Shown here one piece after another: positions 32,600 to 40,595 of a DNA stretch of 64,000 bases. Both the position numbers and the translations under genes were made by a program. Positions within the stretch are counted from its first letter, which is position 1, and every line of letters begins with the position of its first letter. The stretch is from assembly GCF_012927185.1 (NCBI RefSeq), contig NZ_JABBGB010000002.1, forward strand, positions 1,302,001 through 1,366,000, given 5' to 3'. This DNA is from Pseudoflavitalea sp. G-6-1-2. GTDB taxonomy: Bacteria; Bacteroidota; Bacteroidia; Chitinophagales; Chitinophagaceae. Below the pieces are notes generated by a model that saw only the letters and a program-made list of their open reading frames with translations, had not been told where the DNA came from and did not search any database.

Positions 32600-33742
32600 C
32601 TATCTCAGCAATGCGGTGGCGCACCAAAGAATGGGTGCCTGCCCGTGCATATCGCCGGTGATCCTTTTACGGTCGAGATAGTATTGGCGATCGTTCTTTT
32701 TATTGGTGCCTTCGCACACTTCGGTGATCTCTCCTTTTTCGTTGAGGTAGCTGATCAGTCCTAGCCATGCTTTGCGGGCTGCTGCCTTGTAAGCGGGGTC
32801 GGTGAGCCATCCTTCCTTCACGCCGGTGATCATCGCAAAGGCGAACATGCCGGTTCCGGATGTTTCAGACCAGGAGTCTTCGCCGTCGATCAGCTGACGC
32901 CAGGTACCGTTGGGAGCCTGGTACTGCAACAGCGATTTCATCATGGTGAGGTATCCTTTCATGATGCGTTCGCGGTTTGGATTGTTCTTCGGCAAAGAGC
33001 GAAGCAGTTCGGCCATACCAACAGCCATCCATCCATTACCACGACTCCAGTAGTAAGGCACATCGGGAGCATGATAAAAAAGTCCATTTGGTTTCTGCAA
33101 AGAATCGAGGTACATCACCATTTCATTGGCGGCCCTGTCGATATATTTTTGATCGCCGGTAGCACGATAGGCCTGTGCCTGCACTGCCGTGATCATGAAC
33201 ATATCGTCGATCCACATGCGCGTTTGCCAGGTAAACCCTTTTGCATAGAAATTATGACTTTCAGGTTTTACCCTTGGTCCTTCGGGAGGCCCCCATTGTT
33301 TGTCGGCAAAATGCTTTCCCATATCGAGGTAGCGCGCTTCTTTGGTTTGCATGTACAGTTCAAAAGGAACAGCGCCGAACACCGTATGATCTACGTGATC
33401 GGGTATGGGAACCAATGAATCTTCATTGCCGAACAAAGGCTCAAAGCGGATGGCCAGCTTTTGGGTCAGCTCCTTGTCTTTACTCACTTTGGCAAAAGTG
33501 AGAGAGCCATACCATGCGCAGATCTCCGGATAAGAGATCCGCACCGGCGGTGTTGGTTTGCCGAAATTAGGATGCGGGGTTACCACAAACAGCCCGGCAA
33601 CTTTTTTACCGACCTCCCTGGGTGATGCGCCCTTCGGCCAATTCTTCAAATCGGTATCCTTGCCGGATTGTGCAGCCAGGGGACCGGCCGCAGCAATGCC
33701 AAGCAAAGAAATCATCAGGTACCTTGAAATACTTTTTCGCAT
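32600..33742 (-). CDS. GH105 unsaturated rhamnogalacturonyl hydrolase (second copy), secreted
   Basis: This 380-residue (alpha/alpha)6-barrel enzyme has a signal peptide (MRKSISRYLMISLLGIAAAG). It has WQTRMWIDDMFMITAVQAQA, bearing the catalytic Asp, and the canonical YYWSRGNGWMAVGMAELL; the C-terminal ITGDMHGQAPILWCATALLR also fits YteR/YesR-type enzymes. It is the last gene of the SusC-SusD block, 18 nt after SusD. It would remove unsaturated galacturonosyl residues from rhamnogalacturonan oligosaccharides. It differs clearly from the other GH105 at 30.2 kb, so the two are not recent duplicates. Confidence 0.92.
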   Translation of the reverse strand: MRKSISRYLMISLLGIAAAGPLAAQSGKDTDLKNWPKGASPREVGKKVAGLFVVTPHPNFGKPTPPVRISYPEICAWYGSLTFAKVSKDKELTQKLAIRFEPLFGNEDSLVPIPDHVDHTVFGAVPFELYMQTKEARYLDMGKHFADKQWGPPEGPRVKPESHNFYAKGFTWQTRMWIDDMFMITAVQAQAYRATGDQKYIDRAANEMVMYLDSLQKPNGLFYHAPDVPYYWSRGNGWMAVGMAELLRSLPKNNPNRERIMKGYLTMMKSLLQYQAPNGTWRQLIDGEDSWSETSGTGMFAFAMITGVKEGWLTDPAYKAAARKAWLGLISYLNEKGEITEVCEGTNKKNDRQYYLDRKRITGDMHGQAPILWCATALLR

Positions 33743-33760
33743 AATCGTATAGTTTAAAAA

Positions 33761-35482
33761 CTAGTTCCATCCGGGGAAGTAGATACTGTTGTTGTACTTC
33801 TCTCCTTTTGTATTGTCGATCTGGCTTTGCGGAATCGGCCTCACCATATGTTTGGCCTCGATATTTTTCGCTGCATCGTTGTTGTGAAGCGCGATGCGCG
33901 GGATCAATGTTTTGGTTCTCACCAGATCCCACCAGCGGGTGTTTTCTCCCAGCAGTTCGCGCGTACGCTCATCGAGCAGGAAATCCATGGTAGCCTGTGC
34001 TGCCGTGATCTCCATTGCTGCTGCATTGCCCGAGGGATAAGCAGCTCTTCTTCTTACCACATTGATGTAGTCTGCTGCCTCCTGCGGCCTGCCGGTGAGT
34101 ATGGCAGCTTCTGCTGCCAGCAGATAGGTTTCTGCAAAGCGGAATACGATCACTGGTCTCACAGACTGATCGTTCAGATCTGCACGTTTGTTATCGAAGT
34201 ATTTTTTTACTGTTGGTCCGAGTGCGGCATCCCAGTTTCCTTCGCCGAGCAACAAATAAGGCGCTGCTGCAATCTCAGCCGCTGTTACTTTTCTGCCGGG
34301 CATGTAGATGGATGTATCGCCTTTCTGCCTGATCCTTGGCTGACCGGGCTGTGCCCATGCCGGAGCACCGGCAGGTAACGGATTCGGCCATACGAATTTC
34401 TGATAATCAGGTGCACTAGGAGAATTTGCATACCATACCGTCTGGAATGTTTTCGCATAGCGGGTATCGTTGGTTCTCTCTTTGAATGCCGTATCGGTTG
34501 TCCATTTTGTTGGGATCACACGGATGTACGGGCGGCCATAGGCCATGCTTCTGATCATGGTCGGGCGTCTTTCGTACTGTCCCACAAACATATGGTTCAT
34601 CACATTGTCACCGAGTGTGCTGTTGTTTGGCCCATTGTAAGTGTAGTTGGATGTATGTTGTACATTCCAGAGTACTTCCTGATTATTCTCATTGCCTTCT
34701 TTGAAAACATCACCAAAATCCTGCAGCAGATCAACACCTGCGGCATTGCGATCGTCGATCACAGCTTTCAGTGTGAGATAAGCATTCTCGTTATCGTCTG
34801 GTTTTGCAGCAGTAGTGGATGCGCGATATAACAGCATTCTTCCTTTCAGATGGCGGGCCGCTGCTGCATTGGCTTTGCCGGGAAGCAGGCCTGTGCTTTT
34901 GGGGCCGGGTTGAAGATGCGGAATGGCTTCGTCGAGGTCTTTGAAAATAAGATCAAATGCCTGAGCCAGGGGATGGCGCGTTGCTGTGGTAAGTGCTTCC
35001 GTATTGAAATTGGTAGTTACCGTAACATCGCGGAAGAACTGAACCAGGGTGGAGTAATAGAGTGCGCGCAGAAATTTAGTTTCGGCCTTTACCCTGTCTT
35101 TATCTTCCTGCGGCATATCAACTTCGTCTACGAACGAAAGTACACCATTGGCTGCATTGATATAACGGTAGCATTCTCTCCAGACCGTAAGGCAATTGCC
35201 CTGGCTTGAAGTATAACCGCTGGCGTAGTTGTTGATATCGGCATTTCCATCCTGCCCTTTTCTGAATTCGTCTGTACCGCCTACCAGCAGCACAAAGAGA
35301 TCCTGGCTTCCCCATACATATCGGGTACCGCCATATACTGCATCGAGCCCTTTCTTGACACCTTTTTCCGTTTTGAGAAATTCCGGAGTGAGAAAAGACT
35401 TGGGCTCTTCATCCAGCATTTTGTTGCAACCGGCACCCAGCATAGAAGCCGCGAGGCAACCGGCTATGATATATTTTTTCAT
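33761..35482 (-). CDS. SusD/RagB-family surface glycan-binding lipoprotein
   Basis: This 573-residue lipoprotein (lipobox LGAGC near residue 17) pairs with SusC to capture oligosaccharides at the cell surface. Typical segments are DEEPKSFLTPEFLKTEKGV, GLDAVYGGTRYVWGS, AETKFLRALYYSTLVQFF, PVIVFRFAETYLLAAEAAIL, YINVVRRRAAYP and DFLLDERTRELLGENTRWWD. ATG 35482 was chosen because it gives the lipoprotein signal MKKYIIAGCLAASML; the upstream extension overlaps susC. It lies 17 nt downstream of susC. The ligand is inferred to be a pectic glycan from the surrounding enzymes. Confidence 0.95.
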   Translation of the reverse strand: MKKYIIAGCLAASMLGAGCNKMLDEEPKSFLTPEFLKTEKGVKKGLDAVYGGTRYVWGSQDLFVLLVGGTDEFRKGQDGNADINNYASGYTSSQGNCLTVWRECYRYINAANGVLSFVDEVDMPQEDKDRVKAETKFLRALYYSTLVQFFRDVTVTTNFNTEALTTATRHPLAQAFDLIFKDLDEAIPHLQPGPKSTGLLPGKANAAAARHLKGRMLLYRASTTAAKPDDNENAYLTLKAVIDDRNAAGVDLLQDFGDVFKEGNENNQEVLWNVQHTSNYTYNGPNNSTLGDNVMNHMFVGQYERRPTMIRSMAYGRPYIRVIPTKWTTDTAFKERTNDTRYAKTFQTVWYANSPSAPDYQKFVWPNPLPAGAPAWAQPGQPRIRQKGDTSIYMPGRKVTAAEIAAAPYLLLGEGNWDAALGPTVKKYFDNKRADLNDQSVRPVIVFRFAETYLLAAEAAILTGRPQEAADYINVVRRRAAYPSGNAAAMEITAAQATMDFLLDERTRELLGENTRWWDLVRTKTLIPRIALHNNDAAKNIEAKHMVRPIPQSQIDNTKGEKYNNSIYFPGWN

Positions 35483-35499
35483 AACTCTTTTTTTGTGTT

Positions 35500-38400
35500 T
35501 TAGAATGAAACCCTGAGACCAAAGATGATTGACCAACTTGGAGGCGTATCTACATTGAGTTGCCCGCCAGTAGCCGGATTATCTGCACCACCACCGGTTT
35601 CGGGATCCAGTCCGCCGTACGTATTACGAACAAACGGAGAGAAGAAGATGAACGGATCTTCAACGGTGCTGTAGAGTTTCAGGCTTTTCAGTCCGAATCT
35701 TTTCAGCAGGTTGGGTGCAAAAGAGTAACCCAGTGAAATGGTTCTGATCTTCAGATAACTTCCGTCGAAAATGCCCAGCAGTGCATTGTTCTGGGTATTG
35801 GTTCTGTCGGCATTGGGTTTGGGATATTCATTCTCCCCATTGAAAGGCGTCCAGTAACGTTGCTTCAGGTTGTTGTATGTTCCCTGATAGGTATTGGCAA
35901 ATCCGCCACCATGCAATGTGCTTCTGAACAGGCTGCCCCATCTTGCAAATGCAACAACGGTGAGATCCCATCCGCCGTATCCGATACGGTTGGTGATACC
36001 GCCCTGCCATTTAGGTTGGCTGGAGCCAAGGATCACGCGGTCATTGTCGTCCAGTTTACCATCACCATTCACATCTGCTGTGCGGATGGTACCGATCACG
36101 GAACCTGAACCTGTGAGCGTTTGTTTCAGGCGTGCTGCTTCGGCAGAATCGCCTTTGGTATTTTGCCAGATGCCGAGTTTCACTCTGTCGTAGATCACAC
36201 CGATCGGCTCACCTACAAACCAGTTGTTGCTCACATCTTTCGTAACACCTTCATTCAGTTTCGTGATCTTGCCACGGTTGATGAAGAAGTTGAGATCGGT
36301 TGACCAGCTGAATGAATTTCTCGATTTGGCAATGATATTATTGGTGCTGATGGTGATATCGATACCCTTGTTCTCGGTTGCACCTACGTTGCTCAGAGAA
36401 ACGTTCTGAATGCCTGATGTAGGAGGAAGCGTCTGAGGCAGCAACAGGTCGCTGGTCATCTGCTTGTACAGGCTCACTGTACCGCTGATCCGATTATTGA
36501 GGATACCGAAGTCCACCGCCACTTCAGCAGTAGCCGTGTATTCCCATGAGAGATTGGGATTTTTTACACCTGCGAGATAAGCGCCGGTTGTGAATACGTC
36601 GCCGAAGTTGGTAAGCAATGGATTCAGCCTTGCCATTGTCTGGTATGGACTGATCGATGCATTACCAACCTGACCATAAGATGCGCGGAGACGCAGGTTG
36701 TTGATGGCATTCACTTTGAAGAATTTCTCGTTGTGGATATTCCATGCAACGGCAACAGAAGGGAATGTCTTGAATTTATTGCCCGGTGCGAGTCTCGATG
36801 ATCCGTCTGTACGAACCGTACCGGTGATGAGATAACGATCGTCGTAGCTGTAGTTCAGCCGCCCCATGTAGCTCACGAGTGCCCACTGGCTCCAGCTTCC
36901 GTCGCCGGCAGTGTTGATGCCATACACGGGATTGAAATATTCGAGCGCATCATCGAGTACATCGTCGTAGGCGAAGTCTGTGCTCTGACTTTTTTGTTCC
37001 TGCACACTGTACAGACCGGTGAACTGAATTTTATGTTTGTCCGAAAAAGTGCGGTCGTAGTTGAGGATATGCTCCAGCGTGAAGTTGGTGCGCTGATCGG
37101 TTTCATTGGCAGCTGAAGATGGACCACCCGAATTGTTGGTGGTTTTGCTGGCAGCGAAACTACCGTAGGTTTCATTCATCAGCTCGGCACCGGCATTGAA
37201 ACGGTAACGAAGACCCTTTACCAGTTTGTTGAGGTTTACATCGAGGTAAAAAGTGTTGAATGAATTGAGGCGTTTTCTTCTTTCAGATTTTGCGCCGGGA
37301 AGAAAATCGGCCAGCGGATTCCACACCTGTGCTGCACTTCCGGGAACGAAATCATTGCGGAGTTTTCCGTTCTCATCGTAAGGAGAAACCATTGGCGAAG
37401 CACGAAGTGCCTGTCCCATCGGGTTGATGCTTCCTCCCATTGTATTGGCAAAAGTGTTCAGTGAGCTGAGCCCGATCTTGAAGTTCTTGCTGAGTTGCTG
37501 ATCTACACTCGCTTTGAGTGAGTAACGATCGAAACCCTGACCTGGATATACACCGGTCTCTCTGAAGAAACCACCGCTGAGTGCATATTGTGTCTGTTCT
37601 GAACCGCCGGTAACACCTAACTGATGTTCGGTGGTCATACCGTTCTTGTACACAAGATCCTGCCAATCTACCGTACCACCTCTTTTAATGATGTCGAGCT
37701 CTTCTTTGCTGAATTCTTTCTCGATGATCATGGGATCATCCGGACCAGAATAAATGCGATTGCTCTTATCGTCGAAACGGCCGTTGTAGTAAGCCCATTT
37801 TTTGAAGTCGTAGAACTCCTGAGCGTTCATCATTTTGTAATCGCCACGGCGACGCGATGTTCCGGCGTAGCCGCTGTAACTGATCACAGGCTTACCTGTT
37901 TTACCACGATGTGTACTGATGAGGATAACGCCGTTTGCACCACGCGATCCGTAGATGGCAGTGGCAGATGCATCTTTCAGCACTTCCACTGAACTTACAT
38001 CGTTCTGGTTGATATCGTTGAAGCCGCCACTGAACGGAATTCCATCCACTACAATCAATGGCTCGTTACCTGCACGTACAGAACGGGCGCCACGGATGAG
38101 GATGCTCACACCTGCACCGGGTTTGCTGTTGCCGTTGATCTTCTGGATATCGATACCGGCAGCGCGGCCCTGCAGCGCCTGTGCGAGGTTGGCAGTAGGA
38201 ATGTCTTTGATGCTTTGCTCGTTCACAGAAACCATCGAACCGGTAACTTCAGATTTACGGCGTGTACCGTAACCAACCACTACCACTTCATCGAGGTCTT
38301 TTTTATTCTGCATTTCGATCTTCAACGCCTGTGCGTTCTGACCGATTTTTATTTTCTGTTCAACGAACCCTGTGTAGGAAAATGAAACAGTGGAGCCGGC

Positions 38401-38655
38401 AGGCGCTTCAAAACTGAAGCTTCCGTCAGTGCCGGTGATTACTGATTTCTCTCCGATGAGAATAGTTACGCCTTGCAGCGGTTCGCCGCGCTGGCTGGTA
38501 ACCACCCCTTTAACGGTGACCATTTTTTGCTCCTGAGCCAGCATAGGCTGCGAAAGCAGCAGTGCCGTCAGAAAGCAGGTGAGGGCAATCACATGCCGGA
38601 GCATGTTCTGCCACTGCATTCCGGATCTGTCCGGATAAGAATTTTGACGATTCAT
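35500..38655 (-). CDS. SusC/RagA-family TonB-dependent glycan importer
   Basis: This 1051-residue outer-membrane receptor has a signal peptide ending PMLAQ and a carboxypeptidase-like domain at about 45-120 (GVVTSQRGEPLQGVTILIG). A TonB box-like DLDEVVVVGYGT is followed by a plug (PLIVVDGIPFSGGFNDINQN, VEVLKDASATAIYGSRGANG) and a barrel ending in IFGLRVSF. There is no STN domain, unlike the receptor at the left edge, so it is not expected to signal through a FecR protein. Control by LacI or another regulator is more likely. It is followed by susD after 17 nt. No TAnnTTTG box is visible in the 126 bp between it and GH28, suggesting co-transcription with GH28. Confidence 0.95.
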   Translation of the reverse strand: MNRQNSYPDRSGMQWQNMLRHVIALTCFLTALLLSQPMLAQEQKMVTVKGVVTSQRGEPLQGVTILIGEKSVITGTDGSFSFEAPAGSTVSFSYTGFVEQKIKIGQNAQALKIEMQNKKDLDEVVVVGYGTRRKSEVTGSMVSVNEQSIKDIPTANLAQALQGRAAGIDIQKINGNSKPGAGVSILIRGARSVRAGNEPLIVVDGIPFSGGFNDINQNDVSSVEVLKDASATAIYGSRGANGVILISTHRGKTGKPVISYSGYAGTSRRRGDYKMMNAQEFYDFKKWAYYNGRFDDKSNRIYSGPDDPMIIEKEFSKEELDIIKRGGTVDWQDLVYKNGMTTEHQLGVTGGSEQTQYALSGGFFRETGVYPGQGFDRYSLKASVDQQLSKNFKIGLSSLNTFANTMGGSINPMGQALRASPMVSPYDENGKLRNDFVPGSAAQVWNPLADFLPGAKSERRKRLNSFNTFYLDVNLNKLVKGLRYRFNAGAELMNETYGSFAASKTTNNSGGPSSAANETDQRTNFTLEHILNYDRTFSDKHKIQFTGLYSVQEQKSQSTDFAYDDVLDDALEYFNPVYGINTAGDGSWSQWALVSYMGRLNYSYDDRYLITGTVRTDGSSRLAPGNKFKTFPSVAVAWNIHNEKFFKVNAINNLRLRASYGQVGNASISPYQTMARLNPLLTNFGDVFTTGAYLAGVKNPNLSWEYTATAEVAVDFGILNNRISGTVSLYKQMTSDLLLPQTLPPTSGIQNVSLSNVGATENKGIDITISTNNIIAKSRNSFSWSTDLNFFINRGKITKLNEGVTKDVSNNWFVGEPIGVIYDRVKLGIWQNTKGDSAEAARLKQTLTGSGSVIGTIRTADVNGDGKLDDNDRVILGSSQPKWQGGITNRIGYGGWDLTVVAFARWGSLFRSTLHGGGFANTYQGTYNNLKQRYWTPFNGENEYPKPNADRTNTQNNALLGIFDGSYLKIRTISLGYSFAPNLLKRFGLKSLKLYSTVEDPFIFFSPFVRNTYGGLDPETGGGADNPATGGQLNVDTPPSWSIIFGLRVSF

Positions 38656-38781
38656 AATAAGGCAAGTTTTACTGGAACAATAGGTTTGAGAGCAGTCATA
38701 AAGCAGGTTGTGCAGGTGCTCTTAATTCATGGCGGACGTTTACAGTGATTACTAAGTTGGTTTTTGGGCATACAGCATACA

Positions 38782-40347
38782 TTAATGGTGAATATATTTT
38801 ACCGGTGAAGTAGCGCTGAACCGGTTTTGGGAAACTTTTATTTTTTTGCCATCACTCTTTTCTACCCGCACGAGTGCAGCAGCGTTTCCTTCCACTTTGT
38901 TTCCGGTGATGGTGGCTTTGTTCACCTGTTCGAGCCTGATAACCGCTTCTGCTCCGGTGGTGGAAGGGATATCGCAATTGGTGATGGAAATAGCATCGCC
39001 GTCTTCGCAGATGATGGCCGGGCGAACATCATTACTATCAAGCGTAAACGAAATTCTGTTCAGCTTTAATCCTTTTACATGCCTTGCCCAGATACCGTAG
39101 GCAGGTACGAGCGGACCGAAAGTTTTTACCTCAGGATATTTGTCGATGGCTTCGGGCACTACCTGCCTCGAATGGGCAGCATTGCCGCCTCCGGCCAGTT
39201 TGATGGAGATATTGTCGAGCGTAACATTGGAGATGTAATGTCCGGGAACACCCGTGATGAGTATACCCGATGGCGGTTTCAGTTGAGCATCCGCAGCGGC
39301 TTCAGCCTTCACATTTCTGATCACCACATTTTCAAAAGTGCCGGTTGGCTGCTGTACATCTTTCCCTTTTCGGAAAACACTCAATCTGGAACCGAGCCTC
39401 AGCAGAATAGGAGTTTTCACATTCACCATGGTGATATCGCTGATCTCCACATTGCGCAGGTGCGCTCCATCAACGGTAAGCAGTTTGATGCCACCATTGT
39501 TAGTGTTGTAGATATGGCAGTTGCTGATCTTGATGTTCTCGAAAGGCGCCATGGATTCGGTGCCCATCTTGATGGCGCCGTGCCCGCTCTTCAACCGCAA
39601 ACCCGTAACTACAATGTCTTTGCAGGCCATGGTGCTGCTGGTTGTTTTGAAGCAGAGCGCATCGTCTCCGCTTTCGATATCGCAATTGCTGATGCGCACA
39701 TTCTGACATCCGTCGATATCCATTCCGTCGTTGTGTGCTACACCATGACTGATGATTTTTACATCCTCAATGTGCAATCGATTGCACTGAAAGTAATGAG
39801 AAGTCCATGCTGCAGAGAACATTAATTTTACGCCCTGCACCCTCACATTTTCACAACGAACCACGCGAAGCAGGAAAGGTCTCCTGCCCCATCGTTCTCC
39901 TTCGGGACGTGTATCGGTTGCAATCTGTACTTCTTTCAATTGTTTGCCCTGCCCGTCGATAGCGCCTTCGCCTTCGATGGCAATATTTTTTGCATCAACG
40001 GCTACCACCAATGCCCAACCGACATCCACACCCAACCCATCGGTGAACGGATCGAGGTTTCTGTAATCGTTTACATTGGTACTGCCGACAATAACAGCAT
40101 CACGTTCCAGCATCAGTGTAACATTGCTTTTCAGCGCGATGGTACCGGTAAGGAACCTTCCAGCAGGAACAATTACTTTTCCTCCGCCTGCGGAAGAACA
40201 ACTGTCTATTGCACGTTGAATGAATGTTGAATTGAGCGTAGTTCCGTCACCGGTAGCTCCAAAAGATTTGATGTTAACAGCGAGTTGCCGGGCATGCAAA
40301 AGATGGCCCAGGCATATGGCAGCAATCACTAAAATGGCAGTTCTCAT
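38782..40347 (-). CDS. GH28 polygalacturonase-type enzyme, secreted
   Basis: This 521-residue right-handed beta-helix glycosidase cleaves galacturonosyl linkages in pectin. A signal peptide (MRTAILVIAAICLGHLLHAR) is followed by FGATGDGTTLNSTFIQRAID. The GH28 catalytic block is complete: NDGMDIDGCQNVRISNCDIE, SGDDALCFK and SGHGAIKMGTES, giving the three Asp and the His of the family. The presence of only exo-type neighbours does not settle endo versus exo action. It is the first gene after the terminator at 40542-40566 and heads the susC-susD-GH105 block. Confidence 0.93.
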   Translation of the reverse strand: MRTAILVIAAICLGHLLHARQLAVNIKSFGATGDGTTLNSTFIQRAIDSCSSAGGGKVIVPAGRFLTGTIALKSNVTLMLERDAVIVGSTNVNDYRNLDPFTDGLGVDVGWALVVAVDAKNIAIEGEGAIDGQGKQLKEVQIATDTRPEGERWGRRPFLLRVVRCENVRVQGVKLMFSAAWTSHYFQCNRLHIEDVKIISHGVAHNDGMDIDGCQNVRISNCDIESGDDALCFKTTSSTMACKDIVVTGLRLKSGHGAIKMGTESMAPFENIKISNCHIYNTNNGGIKLLTVDGAHLRNVEISDITMVNVKTPILLRLGSRLSVFRKGKDVQQPTGTFENVVIRNVKAEAAADAQLKPPSGILITGVPGHYISNVTLDNISIKLAGGGNAAHSRQVVPEAIDKYPEVKTFGPLVPAYGIWARHVKGLKLNRISFTLDSNDVRPAIICEDGDAISITNCDIPSTTGAEAVIRLEQVNKATITGNKVEGNAAALVRVEKSDGKKIKVSQNRFSATSPVKYIHH

Positions 40348-40541
40348 GAAAGCAAATAATTTGTCTCCGGAATTTTAACCAGTTCAGCAAGCAACTAACA
40401 CAATAATCCGCCTCACGGATGTAACCGGATTGACCTTTTATTAAGCTTTATTAGCAGGGGACTGCACTCCGCGCGCCAAAAACAGTCAAAAATCAATATA
40501 TGAGCCGCAATAAGCCGCAGGAAATGTTGCTTGTACGCAAT

Positions 40542-40566
40542 AAAAAACCGCTCCCGGAGGAGCGGT
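40542..40566 (-). terminator. Intrinsic terminator ending the upstream enzyme block of the utilization locus
   Basis: ACCGCTCC (40547-40554) pairs perfectly with GGAGCGGT (40559-40566) around CGGA, and the A-run at 40542-40547 gives a T-tract on the minus strand. It lies 29 nt past the stop at 40596 and separates the six-enzyme block from GH28-SusCD. Confidence 0.9.
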
Positions 40567-40595
40567 CAATAATATTGGCGTCTGTTGTAGATGGA